Positions 43,050 through 53,228 are shown, counted from the first letter of the stretch. The stretch: 64,000 bases of DNA from Chromatiales bacterium (GCA_024234935.1 JACKNI010000002.1:310001-374000), one strand, 5' to 3'. Notes: generated by a model not told the origin, from the sequence alone. Translations and numbers: made by a program.

Positions 43050-46000
43050 CCAAAGGTGATATCGCCATCACTGTGGCTGATCAGCCCCAGGTGCAGCCCC
43101 AGCGACAGGCCCTGCCAGCTCAAGCCAACGCTGGCCGGACCGCCGGTGCCGAGACTGCCCGGCGCAGTGAGCGTTGCATTGGCCCGGTCGGCACCTACCG
43201 TCCATACCAGCAGATTGAAGGTCGCACTGCCGCCATCGGTATCGAAGCCATGCACATCGACGTAGTACTCGCCCGGGGTGACAAAGCTCTGACCTTCGGC
43301 AGGAATCAGGTTGATGACCTCCTCCGAGTCGGCATTCTGGCTGGGCGTGGCCTCCTCGATGCACTCGCCAAAGCCCGGACAGGCATACAGATAGAGATCA
43401 AGATCAGCATTGCCGTTGCGCGCCTCGTTGAACAAGGCAACGCGCAGATACCGCGTGCCGTCCGGCACGATGATCGGCAGGCGGCGCACGCTGGCCGGCA
43501 GTGAACCGCTGCCGGGCTGGACAAAGCTGTAGCTGTCGGTCGGGTCTTCGGCGACGGTTGCATCCGTCAATGCCGCACGCAAGTTCTCGGGCTGCCCCTC
43601 ATTTGCCGCTTCCAGTCCGCTCAGCACCGCCTGATAGGTCCCCGTGTAGCCGCTCTTCAGGACCACATCGAGACTGCCTTCCGCCCCGCTACCGGTGACG
43701 ACGATGGGCGCAGCGAAGCGCAAGGCCTTGATTGCCAGCGGCGAGCGCACGCTGGTTGCTCCGGACGACCAGGTCAACGCGCCGAACTGCCAGGCATCGA
43801 AGGTGGTGTACTGCGTCGAGAGCCGGATCTCGAAATCCGCACTCTCGCCAGCCCCGAGTGACAACAGCGAGGGACTGACCTCCGCGTTGATCGTGGTCGG
43901 CATCTCCACGCTGGCGACAAACTGCGCCGCTTCGCCGACGTTGGTCACCCGCCGCCGGATGATTTGCTCACTGACCAGGTCATCGGTGGCGATCGTCGGC
44001 AGATTGAGGTCACTGCCATCGGTCGCGTAACCGTCGGCCTCCAGGCGCGCGCAATCGACCGAACTGTCCCTCGGCTGATCACGGCCGCAAAGAAAGGCAT
44101 CGTAGTCATCTGCACCCGCGTCATAGACGAGTCCGGGCGCAAAAGCTGCATTGGGCACCATATGACCGGCCCCGAAGTCGAAGGGATCAGCCGGCGTTTC
44201 GCCGTCCTGGTTGAGCACATCCTGGCGCGCCGTGGTGATCAGCGCAGAGCGCAGCGCCGCCGGACTCCAGTCCGGGTGCGCTTCCTTGAGCAGCGCTGCA
44301 ACGCCGGCCACATGCGGGGCCGCCATCGAGGTGCCGGACAGATACTGGAAGGTCTCACCACGCAGGTTGTTGGCCCCATCCGGCGTTTGCGCCCCGAGGA
44401 TCTCCACGCCCGGTGCGGTGAGGTCGGGCTTCAGTACATCCGTCTGCCAGTGGTTTGGGCCCCGTGAGGAGAACGCCTCCATCAGGTTCCCGGAATCAGC
44501 AATCCGCAGGAACAGGCCCTTCTGCAGGGTTACTCCCACGGTGTCCCCGGCGACCAACCGTGCGCGCAGCAGTTCGCCGTCGTCGTGGCCGATCATCAGC
44601 GCGGGAATAGTGATATCGCCGCGCGAACCGGTCATGATGATTGCTTCGCCCTGGTCGTTGAATATCAGCGCGGCTTTGGCGCCAGCATCCTCGACATTGC
44701 GCACCTTCACGTCGAAGTTGCAGCCGCCGCGCTGTACCAGCGCGATCTTGCCGCTCAGTTCAGCGGTATTGCGCACCGTCTCGCAGGCATCAAAGGTGGT
44801 ACCGATCGTGGTGTCGAAAAAGCCGTAGATGCCATCGTCAACCAGCACGAGGTCCAGCGTCAGCGGACCCTTGTCCCTGAGCAGGGGCGTGAAGTCTGCT
44901 TCAACTGCCACATAGTCGTTCTGCACGCTGGCCGGACTGTTGACGCGGATCGCATCATGAAAGCGTCCACCGCGCCGGCTCGAAGCACCCACCGCCAGCA
45001 CCCAGGGCGCCGCTGCCGGCGAGTCCACGGTTTCCGGTGCCGGTCCCTCGTTCCCTGCCGCCGCAACCACCAGGACACCGGCGTTCACGGCCGCAAGCAG
45101 CGCAAGGTCATCCGCATCGACGATATCGTCGTCAGTGCCCACCGAGTAATTGATGATGTCGACGCCATCGGCAACGGCGTCTTCGATGGCCTGGGTCAGG
45201 TCCGCCGTACTGCATGAGCCGCGCGCTGCACCCGGCTCCAGCCAGCAGGCCTTGTACACGGCGATGTGCGCCCGCTGCGCCATGCCGCTGATCTTGTCGA
45301 CGAACTCGCCGCCCAGCGTTGCATTGACGCGATTCCCGGCAGCGACCGAGGCAATATGCGTACCGTGACCATCGGCATCTTTCGGTGAGATGAACTCATT
45401 CTCGTTCAGTGCGTACTGCTCGAGGAATCCGTCGATGTAGTAACGGGCGCCGATCAGCTTGTTGTTGCAGTCGGTGCTCGCAAAACCCTCGCCCGCCTCG
45501 CACACGCCCTGCCAGCCGGCGGGCCGCGCAAAGACCAGCTGGTCGGGGCGCGACTTGAAGCGCTTGCAGAGCCACAAGCCGAGCAGCGAGTTTTCAGCCC
45601 AGGCAGAACGACAGAGGCGGGGGCGCTTTGCCGGAATGGTGTCTTTGAAGCTGATGTGGCCGGGCGCGATGCCACTGTCGATCACGCCGATGACCACGCC
45701 TTCGCCACTGAGCTTTCGATCTTTCCAGAGACCGCCGGCTGTGGCGGTCAGGCCCAGGAAGTCCGGACTGTCGCTGGTCCTGACCTGCTGCTTGCGGTCT
45801 TCCCAGACATTGAGTACGCCCTTCCGTGCCCTGAGCTTGCGCGCCTGCGTCGGCGTCAGGCGTGCGGAGAACCCGTTCAGCGCATAGCGATAACTGTAGA
45901 GCTTGGCGTGGCGCGCCCCGATTGCCTCGAGCGTCGCATCGTGCCGGGCGACGAGACGGTCCGTGTAACGCCGTACCGCCGGCGACTGCGTCTCCAGACG

Positions 46001-46210
46001 GGCACGAACGCCCTTCCGGCGCTCGGGGCGCAGACCGGGCTCGGCAACGGCAGGGGGCGCTGCGAGCTGGACGATGTATATGTGTTCTTCGTCGTCGGCA
46101 GCTGCGATCGCTTTCAGGCGCGTACCCGCGGCAGGAGCCGGAGCCGCTCCCAGCGAATGCACAAATAATGCTGCCGCAGCACCAATGGCGTATGTCAGAT
46201 GCTTTTTCAT
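43022..46210 (-). CDS. Secreted S8 subtilase with PA and C-terminal PPC-like domains
   Basis: 1062 residues. A signal peptide (MKKHLTYAIGAAAALFVHSLGAA) is followed by an inhibitor-I9-type propeptide (about 40-140). The catalytic triad is intact: Asp178 in VIGVIDSGI, His282 in DGHGTHIAS and Ser628 in SGTSMAAPHVAG. A protease-associated domain is inserted between His and Ser (about 430-560; IALVQRGGCNFDVKVRN). After residue 720 there is a Fn3-like beta domain and a PPC-like domain ending near the C-terminus. Probably an extracellular protease resembling cucumisin or lactocepin-type enzymes. Transcribed alone downstream of topA. Confidence 0.93.
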   Translation of the reverse strand: MKKHLTYAIGAAAALFVHSLGAAPAPAAGTRLKAIAAADDEEHIYIVQLAAPPAVAEPGLRPERRKGVRARLETQSPAVRRYTDRLVARHDATLEAIGARHAKLYSYRYALNGFSARLTPTQARKLRARKGVLNVWEDRKQQVRTSDSPDFLGLTATAGGLWKDRKLSGEGVVIGVIDSGIAPGHISFKDTIPAKRPRLCRSAWAENSLLGLWLCKRFKSRPDQLVFARPAGWQGVCEAGEGFASTDCNNKLIGARYYIDGFLEQYALNENEFISPKDADGHGTHIASVAAGNRVNATLGGEFVDKISGMAQRAHIAVYKACWLEPGAARGSCSTADLTQAIEDAVADGVDIINYSVGTDDDIVDADDLALLAAVNAGVLVVAAAGNEGPAPETVDSPAAAPWVLAVGASSRRGGRFHDAIRVNSPASVQNDYVAVEADFTPLLRDKGPLTLDLVLVDDGIYGFFDTTIGTTFDACETVRNTAELSGKIALVQRGGCNFDVKVRNVEDAGAKAALIFNDQGEAIIMTGSRGDITIPALMIGHDDGELLRARLVAGDTVGVTLQKGLFLRIADSGNLMEAFSSRGPNHWQTDVLKPDLTAPGVEILGAQTPDGANNLRGETFQYLSGTSMAAPHVAGVAALLKEAHPDWSPAALRSALITTARQDVLNQDGETPADPFDFGAGHMVPNAAFAPGLVYDAGADDYDAFLCGRDQPRDSSVDCARLEADGYATDGSDLNLPTIATDDLVSEQIIRRRVTNVGEAAQFVASVEMPTTINAEVSPSLLSLGAGESADFEIRLSTQYTTFDAWQFGALTWSSGATSVRSPLAIKALRFAAPIVVTGSGAEGSLDVVLKSGYTGTYQAVLSGLEAANEGQPENLRAALTDATVAEDPTDSYSFVQPGSGSLPASVRRLPIIVPDGTRYLRVALFNEARNGNADLDLYLYACPGFGECIEEATPSQNADSEEVINLIPAEGQSFVTPGEYYVDVHGFDTDGGSATFNLLVWTVGADRANATLTAPGSLGTGGPASVGLSWQGLSLGLHLGLISHSDGDITFGQTVIEVTP

Positions 46211-46276
46211 GCGTGACCGGCCGGGATCTTGCTTTTCTGGTGCCCCGGCAAAGGGTTGGCACTTATTGTTAAGTGG

Positions 46277-48799
46277 TCAGCCTAACACAGCTTTCTTTTT
46301 TGCCGCCTTCTTCTTTGCACCCGCTTTCTTGCGGACACCGGTCTTCTTCTTTGCAGCAACAGGCGGCGCAGAGCCGTCCGCCGCAGCCTTCTTCGGTGTC
46401 TTCTTCCTGGCCGCTTTTTTCGTCGCCTTCTTGACGATTTTCTTGCCCCAGCGGCGCTTGCGCACCGGCGCATCCGCGAGCAGCTTGCGCGCCTCTTCAA
46501 GCGTGATCGACCCGGGTTCCCGGTCCTTTGGTATCCGGGCATTGCGCTCGGCGTCCGCCAGGTACGGCCCCCAACGGCCATTCAATATGCGTATGCCGTC
46601 CACGCCAAAGTCCTTGACCAGTTTCTTGGCATCCGCTTCCTGTTTTGCCCTGATCACCTCGATGGCTTCCTCGAGCGTGACTTTCAGCGGATCGATATCC
46701 TGCAGGGAAGCGTATTTCTTGACGACCTCGCCGGTCTCCTTGTCGACCGTCTCGTACTGCACATAGGGGCCGAACATCCCGGTATTTGCACTGACCGGTT
46801 CACCGCCCGGCAAGGTGCCGAGCTTCCTCGGCAGCTTGAATAGCTCGAGCGCGTCGGGCAGCTCGATATTGAACATGCTCTGACCGGGCTGGAGGCCCTT
46901 CCACTTCGGCTTTTCTTCGTCGTCGCGGGTGCCGATCTGGATGAAGGCGCCATAGCGACCAAAACGCGCCGACACCGGCCGGTCAGAGGCCGGATCCTTG
47001 CCGAGTTCGCGGGCCTGTACCGCCTCATCGCGGCTGACTGACTTGTCCTTTTCCTTGAGCAGGACGGCAAAGGGCTGCCAGAACTCTTCCAGCACCGGCA
47101 CCCAGGCACATTCACCGCGCGAGATCTGGTCGAGTTCGTCTTCCATGTGCGCGGTGAAGTCGTAATCGACATAGCGGGTGAAATGACTGGTCAGGAATCC
47201 GCTGACCACACGCCCGCCATCGGTGGGCTTGAGCGCCCGGCCCTTCAGCTCGGCGTACTTCCGGTTCAGCAGCGTCGAAATGATCGAGGCATAGGTCGAA
47301 GGCCGGCCAATGCCGCGCTCCTCAAGTGCCTTGACGAGACTTGCCTCCGTAAAGCGCGGGGGTGGCTCGGTGAAATGCTGCTCCGGGCGAACGGCCTCCA
47401 GCGACAGGATGTCGCCCTCATGCACAGCCGGCAGTTTCACTTCGTTATTGTCGTCACCGTCGTCATCACGACCTTCAAGGTATACGGCAATGAACCCGGG
47501 GCTCACCAGCGTCGACCCCGAAGCCCGGAATCGGCCTGCCTCCGCGCGTTGTGCCGGCACCAGGTCGACGGCGAGCTGATCGTACACGGCGGGCTCCATC
47601 TGCGAAGCGATGGTGCGTTTCCAGATCAGGCTGTAGAGCTTGTACTGCTCGTCACTCAGGAAGCGCTGCAGTGATTCGGGTGTGCGGCGGATACTTGTCG
47701 GCCGGATGCCTTCGTGCGCTTCCTGCGCATTCTTCGCCGTGGTCTTGTAGACGTTCGGCTGCGCCGGCAGGCTGGCCTTGCCATAGCGCTCGACGATCAG
47801 GCCGCGGATATCATCGATGGCTTCTTTCGCCAGTCCGACAGAGTCGGTACGCATGTAGGTGATCAGGCCGACCGTGCCTTCGTCAATGGCCACGCCTTCG
47901 TACAGCTTCTGCGCAACCTGCATGGTGTTGCGGGCGCGGAAGCCGAGCTTGCGTGAGGCTTCCTGCTGCAGCGTCGAGGTCGTGAACGGCGGCGCGGGTC
48001 GGCGACGGCGCTGACTGCGCTCCACACCCCTGACGCGAAGTTTGCCTCCGGCAGCGGCTTCAAGCGTGCTGCGGGCCTCCTCCGCCTGGGCCGCATTCTG
48101 AAAGCTGAAGATCTCCGGCTTCTCGCGATTCAAGCTGTCGATGACCTTGCGGCCCGCATACTCGACCAGGCGGGCCGCAAAAAATTGCGGCGCGGTTCCG
48201 GTCAGGGCATCGATGGACCAGTATTCCTGGCTGCGGAAGGCCTCGATGGCTTCCTCACGCTCGACCAGCATGCGCAGTGCCGGACTCTGCACGCGCCCGG
48301 CCGAGAGCTTCGGGCTGATCTTCCGCCACAGCAGTGGCGACAGCTTGAAGCCGAGCAGGTGGTCCAGCGCACGCCGGGCGCGGTAGGCGTTGACGAGGTC
48401 CATGGAAACCTGGCGCGGCTGCTCGATGGCCTCGCGGACTGCCCGCTCGGTGATCTCATAGAACACGACCCGGTAAACGGAACGGTCCTTCAGCAGCCCC
48501 CGCTCACCAAGCACCTCCTGCAGGTGCCACGATATCGCCTCACCCTCCCGGTCAGGGTCAGTGGCCAGATAAAGCGTATCGGCCTTCTTGAGGGCACTGG
48601 CGATGGCGGCGATATGACGCTCCTTGTCCTCCGCCACCGCGTACTTCATTTCATAGCCGTGCTCCGGATCGACGGCGCCATCCTTCTCCAGCAGGTCGCG
48701 CACATGCCCATAGGACGCAAACACCTTGAAGTCCTTGCCGAGGTACTTCTCGATGGTCTTTGCCTTTGCCGGCGACTCCACGACGACGATACTGGTCAT
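46277..48799 (-). CDS. topA: DNA topoisomerase I
   Basis: 840 residues. Relaxes negative supercoils. TOPRIM domain: VVESPAKAKTIEKYLG (5-20) and LATDPDREGEAISWHL (about 77-92). Active-site Tyr315 is in ITYMRTDS. The C-terminus has no four-cysteine zinc fingers; instead it carries repeats of the FGRYGAFIQIG / GMFGPYVQYE / GRWGPYLAD type (about 600-760) and an extremely Lys/Ala-rich tail of about 60 residues, as in some Xanthomonas-like and actinobacterial enzymes. It follows smg after about 100 bp on the same strand. Confidence 0.95.
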   Translation of the reverse strand: MTSIVVVESPAKAKTIEKYLGKDFKVFASYGHVRDLLEKDGAVDPEHGYEMKYAVAEDKERHIAAIASALKKADTLYLATDPDREGEAISWHLQEVLGERGLLKDRSVYRVVFYEITERAVREAIEQPRQVSMDLVNAYRARRALDHLLGFKLSPLLWRKISPKLSAGRVQSPALRMLVEREEAIEAFRSQEYWSIDALTGTAPQFFAARLVEYAGRKVIDSLNREKPEIFSFQNAAQAEEARSTLEAAAGGKLRVRGVERSQRRRRPAPPFTTSTLQQEASRKLGFRARNTMQVAQKLYEGVAIDEGTVGLITYMRTDSVGLAKEAIDDIRGLIVERYGKASLPAQPNVYKTTAKNAQEAHEGIRPTSIRRTPESLQRFLSDEQYKLYSLIWKRTIASQMEPAVYDQLAVDLVPAQRAEAGRFRASGSTLVSPGFIAVYLEGRDDDGDDNNEVKLPAVHEGDILSLEAVRPEQHFTEPPPRFTEASLVKALEERGIGRPSTYASIISTLLNRKYAELKGRALKPTDGGRVVSGFLTSHFTRYVDYDFTAHMEDELDQISRGECAWVPVLEEFWQPFAVLLKEKDKSVSRDEAVQARELGKDPASDRPVSARFGRYGAFIQIGTRDDEEKPKWKGLQPGQSMFNIELPDALELFKLPRKLGTLPGGEPVSANTGMFGPYVQYETVDKETGEVVKKYASLQDIDPLKVTLEEAIEVIRAKQEADAKKLVKDFGVDGIRILNGRWGPYLADAERNARIPKDREPGSITLEEARKLLADAPVRKRRWGKKIVKKATKKAARKKTPKKAAADGSAPPVAAKKKTGVRKKAGAKKKAAKKKAVLG

Positions 48800-48854
48800 G
48801 CGCTCCCAAACCCGGGCTGAAGATCTGCAGAAAACGCGGACTCTACAGACGACG

Positions 48855-48877
48855 AAGCCGCGACTCTAGCGCGGCTT
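48855..48877. other. Hairpin between smg and topA
   Basis: AAGCCGCG (48855-48862) and CGCGGCTT (48870-48877) form a perfect 8-bp stem with a 7-nt loop in the smg-topA gap. There is no T-run in either direction, so it is not a classical terminator. It could slow transcription or protect a 3' end. Confidence 0.5.
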
Positions 48878-48901
48878 GACTGCTGAAACACGAATAAACG
48901 C

Positions 48902-49372
48902 TCAATGCATGGCGTCGGCGCTCTCCTCGAAGACCAGATCTTCCATGCGCGAAAAGGCGGTTTCCTGGCCTGGCTGGGCAAACAGGACCATCAGTACAAC
49001 CCACTTCAGCTGCTCTTTATCGACCGTATCCGAGCCCAGGGCCATCAACCGGTCGATTACCACTTCACGCTGTGCGGCCGAGAGGATCCCGACCTGCTCC
49101 AGATAGAGCAGATAACCGCGGCAGTCGAGATCCAGCCGGCGTATCTCCACCTCGTTGTAGACACGCACCGAGCGCTCGCCCGGAATGCCCGCGTAAGGGG
49201 CGCTGGTTTCGTTCAGACCATCGAGCCAGTCCAGCGCACTGTCGACTTCAGGCTCACCGAAACCGGCCCGCAAAAGCTCGTCGCGCAGCACATCCTGGTC
49301 TGCTGCCTCCGGCTCCTGCTCCGTGTAGGTCTCGAAGAGGTACAGGAGAACGTCGAGAACGGTATCGCTCAT
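48902..49372 (-). CDS. smg: Smg (DUF494) protein
   Basis: 156 residues, the usual size. Conserved N-terminal block VLDVLLYLFETY (5-16), then a DUF494 pattern with a Trp-containing WLDGL segment, VRVYNEVEIRRLDLDCRGYL (about 70-89) and a C-terminal KWVVLMVLFAQPGQE. Function is unknown, but the gene is conserved beside dprA in beta- and gammaproteobacteria. Its start overlaps the dprA stop by one base. Confidence 0.93.
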   Translation of the reverse strand: MSDTVLDVLLYLFETYTEQEPEAADQDVLRDELLRAGFGEPEVDSALDWLDGLNETSAPYAGIPGERSVRVYNEVEIRRLDLDCRGYLLYLEQVGILSAAQREVVIDRLMALGSDTVDKEQLKWVVLMVLFAQPGQETAFSRMEDLVFEESADAMH

Positions 49373-50355
49373 TATTCGACGCTCCGGTTGATCCTCTGAT
49401 AGCGGCCGCCAGCCAGCGAACGCACCAATCCCTGCAATTCGAGGATCAGAAGCATGGAGGAAAGCTCCCCGATCGTCAATCCGCAGCGCGACGCGAGTAC
49501 ATCGACAGCAACCGGATTACAGCCCATCGCGGCCAGCAGATCAGCGTGTTCCGTATCGGACACAGTCGTGGAAATCACGCCTCCCGCTGCAGCCTCATGC
49601 TGATCTGCCGATTGCCGCTCCTGCTCATCACCAGACCGCAAACCGGCCAGCAAACCACCCAGCTCATCGACGATATCCGCTGCCGTCTCCACCAGACGAG
49701 CACCTTCGCGTATCAACCGATGACAGCCGCGCGCCACGGGATTATGTATCGAGCCCGGAATGGCAAACACCTCGCGGCCCTGCTCCATCGCATGCCGTGC
49801 GGTAATCAGTGCACCGCTCCGGACGCTGGCCTCGACCACCAGCACACCGACGCAAAGGCCACTGATGATCCGGTTGCGACGTGGAAAGTTGCTGCGTGAG
49901 ACCGGCGTACCCGGCGCAAACTCCGAAACGATCGCTCCGCCAGCCGCGACGATCTGCGCGGCGAGCCCGGTATGACGACGCGGATACACGCTGTCCAGGC
50001 CGGTACCGCAGACCGCTATGGTGTGGCCGTCCGGCGCATGCAATGCACCGAGATGGGCCGCGGCATCGATGCCTTCGGCAAGTCCGCTGGTGATGCAGAA
50101 ACCGGCAGCAGCGAGATGTGCGGCAAAGCTGCGGGCGGTATCCGCGCCCTCGGCCGTCGCATTGCGGCTGCCGACGATCGCGAGCTGCGGCAGGGTCAGG
50201 ACATCCGGATTGCCGGCCACGAACAGCGTGGAAGGCGGACGCGAGATCTCCCTGAGCAAAGGCGGATAGTGCGGATCATCTGGTCGCAGCAGATGATGGT
50301 CCGGTGCCGAAAGCCAGGCCTCAAGAGCCGTGGCCAGCCTTGCTTCAGTGCTCAA
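49372..50355 (-). CDS. dprA: DNA processing protein DprA
   Basis: 327 residues. Loads RecA on incoming single-stranded DNA in natural transformation. The Rossmann core is complete: VGSRNATAEGADTA (about 66-79), FCITSGLAEGIDAAAH (about 91-106), SEFAPGTP, FPRRNRIISGL (about 160-170), EASVRSGALITAR. The C-terminal winged-helix (DML1-like) domain is present after about 265. The N-terminus is shorter than in many DprAs, consistent with loss of the SAM-like domain. It sits between smg and the LysM gene. Confidence 0.94.
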   Translation of the reverse strand: MSTEARLATALEAWLSAPDHHLLRPDDPHYPPLLREISRPPSTLFVAGNPDVLTLPQLAIVGSRNATAEGADTARSFAAHLAAAGFCITSGLAEGIDAAAHLGALHAPDGHTIAVCGTGLDSVYPRRHTGLAAQIVAAGGAIVSEFAPGTPVSRSNFPRRNRIISGLCVGVLVVEASVRSGALITARHAMEQGREVFAIPGSIHNPVARGCHRLIREGARLVETAADIVDELGGLLAGLRSGDEQERQSADQHEAAAGGVISTTVSDTEHADLLAAMGCNPVAVDVLASRCGLTIGELSSMLLILELQGLVRSLAGGRYQRINRSVE

Positions 50356-50411
50356 TACGCTCCTTGCGACGGGTCAGGCACCGTACCCTCCCGGAAGCAG
50401 CGCCCCGCGGC

Positions 50412-51506
50412 TCAGTCCGGGTTTTGCACCTTGTCGAGTACATGAATGGCGCTCTCGGCACTCATGACCAGGCCGTAGCTGATCCGGTCATAGGTCTTGA
50501 ACACCATTAGAAGCCCGGCACGCTCATCCGGCAACTGTACTTTGCGGTTGAAGATGCCGGATTTGACCCGGTCGTGCACTTTGTTGCCAGCCTGCCAGAT
50601 ACTCAGCACGTGGCCGGATTCGAGACCATCGCGGGTCCCGCGGTTGATGATCACGACCTGGTACTGGCCAATCTGCGTGACACCATCGACGACATGGATG
50701 ATGCGACCATCGACCTGCTTGTCGGGCGCCCGCGGGACGAAGTGCATGGGCAGCGGCGCCTGCATCTGGGGCAGCAAACGGTCACCCACCAGGGCTTCCC
50801 GAGTTGAACCAGTGAGCTGCATCGTCGCCGGGTCGCCCGTACGGCTTGCATGGGCCTCGGCGACAAAAATACCTTCATAGCCAACGACATCACCGTCATC
50901 CGGATCGACGATCTTGTCACCCGGGTGGATCAGGTTATAGACCTTGTCCGGATCGATGGCGTCGCCACGGACATAGGCATCGTTGCCGGTTGCGCCCACC
51001 AGGTGACTGTCGCGCAGCGCGACAATGTAGGGCAGTTTCTCGAGTTCGTTCTTCTCCAGCACCATGCCTTTGCTGAGAAACGGCGCGACGGCGCCATAGG
51101 GCAGCGTGCGGATAGCCGAGTCCAGCGATTCTTCACGAACGCGCGGCGAAAGCTTTTCGGTACCGGAAACCGTACCCCGCTCCAGGCGAAGCTGGGGTTT
51201 GCCATCGACATACACGAGTGTGAGTACATCGCCAGGGTAAATAAGGTGCGGGTTCGCAACCTGCGGGTTGACGTACCAGATCTCCGGCCAGTACCAGGGG
51301 TCGCGCAGGAATCTGGCGGAGATGTCCCACAGGGTATCGCCAGGCTTCACGACATAAGTATCCGGATGCGAGGGGTTCAGCTCAACGCCGCCACCCTGCT
51401 GTGCATTCAGGCCGCTCGCAAAGCTGGTCAGCGTCACCAGCAAGACACCGGCCAGAAGGCCACGAAAACCACGCTGCTGGACTGGCCCGGACTGGGAGAT
51501 TTTCAT
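50412..51506 (-). CDS. LysM peptidoglycan-binding protein
   Basis: 364 residues. A signal peptide (GFRGLLAGVLLVTLTSFASGLNA) precedes one LysM domain (about 50-100; YVVKPGDTLWDISARFLRDP, WYWPEIW, LIYPGDVLTL), followed by a 260-residue region that is conserved with this gene in the dprA neighbourhood but otherwise uncharacterised. It is likely periplasmic and wall-associated. ATG 51506 has GGAG 5-6 bases upstream. Divergent from def across about 190 bp, the conserved layout lysM/def. Confidence 0.92.
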   Translation of the reverse strand: MKISQSGPVQQRGFRGLLAGVLLVTLTSFASGLNAQQGGGVELNPSHPDTYVVKPGDTLWDISARFLRDPWYWPEIWYVNPQVANPHLIYPGDVLTLVYVDGKPQLRLERGTVSGTEKLSPRVREESLDSAIRTLPYGAVAPFLSKGMVLEKNELEKLPYIVALRDSHLVGATGNDAYVRGDAIDPDKVYNLIHPGDKIVDPDDGDVVGYEGIFVAEAHASRTGDPATMQLTGSTREALVGDRLLPQMQAPLPMHFVPRAPDKQVDGRIIHVVDGVTQIGQYQVVIINRGTRDGLESGHVLSIWQAGNKVHDRVKSGIFNRKVQLPDERAGLLMVFKTYDRISYGLVMSAESAIHVLDKVQNPD

Positions 51507-51695
51507 GGGGACTCCATCCCTGCTTGGAAGGCCTGCCGACGACGAATGGCCCCACGGTATAATCATGGCGCTCGCGCGGCTGACCAGATGCGACAACAAC
51601 CCCGGGGAAACCCGACCCCGGCTGACCATTGCCAGATGTATCATAATTTTGAGCAAGTTACATAGCACTTGGCGCCAAACTGTGAAGGAAGCGAC

Positions 51696-52235
51696 ATGGC
51701 GGTGCTGAAAATCATCGAGTATCCCGATCCCCGGCTGCGCATAAAGGCGCAGCCGGTCACGGCAGTTGGCGCTGAACACCGCCTGCTGGCCGACAATATG
51801 TTGGAAACCATGTATGCGGCACCGGGCATAGGCCTCGCCGCCACGCAGGTAGACCGGCATATTCGGCTGCTGGTCCTGGATGTGTCCGAAACCCGCGACC
51901 AGCCCTGGTGCTTCATCAACCCGGAGATCCTGAGCCGTGAGGGCAGCGATATCTGCGAAGAGGGCTGCCTGTCGGTACCCGGCGTCAACGAACCGGTCGA
52001 ACGCGCTGCACGTATCCGCGTCCGGGCGCTGGACCGCGACGGCAAGCCTTTCGAACTCGATGCCGAAGGCCTGCTGGCCGTCTGCATCCAGCACGAGATG
52101 GATCACCTCGAAGGCAAGCTGTTTGTCGACTACCTCTCGGAACTGAAGCGCAACCGGTTGAAGAAGCGGGCAGCCAAGGCCCGGCGCAAGGACGGCGTTG
52201 AATCATCCAGCCGTCACCCTGAAGCAGTGCGCTGA
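51696..52235 (+). CDS. def: Peptide deformylase
   Basis: 179 residues. Removes formyl from nascent N-terminal methionine. All three motifs: PGIGLAATQV (about 44-53), EGCLSVPG with the metal Cys (about 89-96) and QHEMDHLEGKLF with two His ligands (about 132-143). AAGGAAG precedes the ATG at 51696. It is followed by fmt, which adds the formyl group to initiator tRNA. Confidence 0.97.
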   Translation: MAVLKIIEYPDPRLRIKAQPVTAVGAEHRLLADNMLETMYAAPGIGLAATQVDRHIRLLVLDVSETRDQPWCFINPEILSREGSDICEEGCLSVPGVNEPVERAARIRVRALDRDGKPFELDAEGLLAVCIQHEMDHLEGKLFVDYLSELKRNRLKKRAAKARRKDGVESSSRHPEAVR

Positions 52236-52262
52236 GCGGCAGCCGGCCGCGCGTCCGAACTC

Positions 52263-53228
52263 ATGCCCGACAAGTCGAAAGACGCGCGGATCATCTTCGC
52301 CGGTTCACCGGCCTTTGCGACGCCGACGCTGCAGATGCTGTGCGACAGGGGTCATCGGCCCGTCGCAGTGCTGACCCAACCCGACCGCCCGGCAGGACGC
52401 GGCCGGCACCTGAGCGCGAGTCCGGTAAAACAGCTGGCCCTCGAACTCGCCATACCCGTGCTGCAGCCGGAGACACTGAAAACCGAAGCGGTGCAGACTG
52501 AACTGCGCGCACTCGCCCCCGATCTGCTCGTGGTAGTGGCCTACGGGCTGCTGTTGCCCCCGGCGGTACTCGCCATTCCTTCGCATGGCTGCGTGAACGT
52601 ACATGCCTCGATCCTGCCGCGCTGGCGCGGGGCCTCACCGATCCAGGCTGCGGTTCTTGCCGGCGACCACGAAACCGGCGTCAGCATCATGGCGATGGAA
52701 GCCGGTCTGGATACGGGACCGGTCTACAGCTGCGCCCGGCTTGTCATAGATGAGCGGGAAACTGCCGGCGAACTTGAGCTGCGCCTGGCGGCACTTGGCG
52801 CGGAGGCGCTGTCGGACGTGCTCGATGGTCTGCTGGCCGGCCGTCTGCAGCCCCGACCCCAGCCGGACGCCGGCGTCACTTATGCCGGCCGTATCAGGAA
52901 AGCCGATGGGCGCATCGACTGGCGACTGCCGGCCGCACAGCTTGCCCGACAGATACGCGCCTACAACCCGTGGCCGGTAGCCGAAACCACGCTCGCCGGA
53001 CAGCAGCTGCGCTGTTTTGCCGCCAGCGTGGGCGGCGCCGGCAACGCGACCGGGACGACACAGGCAGTACCCGGACAGATCATCGCTGCCGGCAGCGAAG
53101 GCATCAGCGTTCAGACGGGCGACGGCGTGCTCAAGCTCAGCACCGTGCAACTGCCGGGCAAACAGCAGGTGGCCGCCGCGGACCTCGCCCATGGCCGACC
53201 ACTCGCCGGCACGGTACTCGGCGCGTGA
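52263..53228 (+). CDS. fmt: Methionyl-tRNA formyltransferase
   Basis: 321 residues. Formylates initiator Met-tRNA. N-terminal IIFAGSPAFATPTLQML (10-26), QPDRPAGRGRHLSASPVKQL (about 39-58), the active-site block NVHASILPRWRGASPIQAAV (about 109-128) and a C-terminal OB-like domain (about 205-315) are present. It begins 27 bp after def and its stop overlaps the rsmB GTG start (GTGA). Confidence 0.97.
   Translation: MPDKSKDARIIFAGSPAFATPTLQMLCDRGHRPVAVLTQPDRPAGRGRHLSASPVKQLALELAIPVLQPETLKTEAVQTELRALAPDLLVVVAYGLLLPPAVLAIPSHGCVNVHASILPRWRGASPIQAAVLAGDHETGVSIMAMEAGLDTGPVYSCARLVIDERETAGELELRLAALGAEALSDVLDGLLAGRLQPRPQPDAGVTYAGRIRKADGRIDWRLPAAQLARQIRAYNPWPVAETTLAGQQLRCFAASVGGAGNATGTTQAVPGQIIAAGSEGISVQTGDGVLKLSTVQLPGKQQVAAADLAHGRPLAGTVLGA

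Noticed and set aside
48855..48877. Hairpin between smg and topA as a terminator
   Set aside because: No T-run follows the stem in either direction, so it is listed only as a hairpin.
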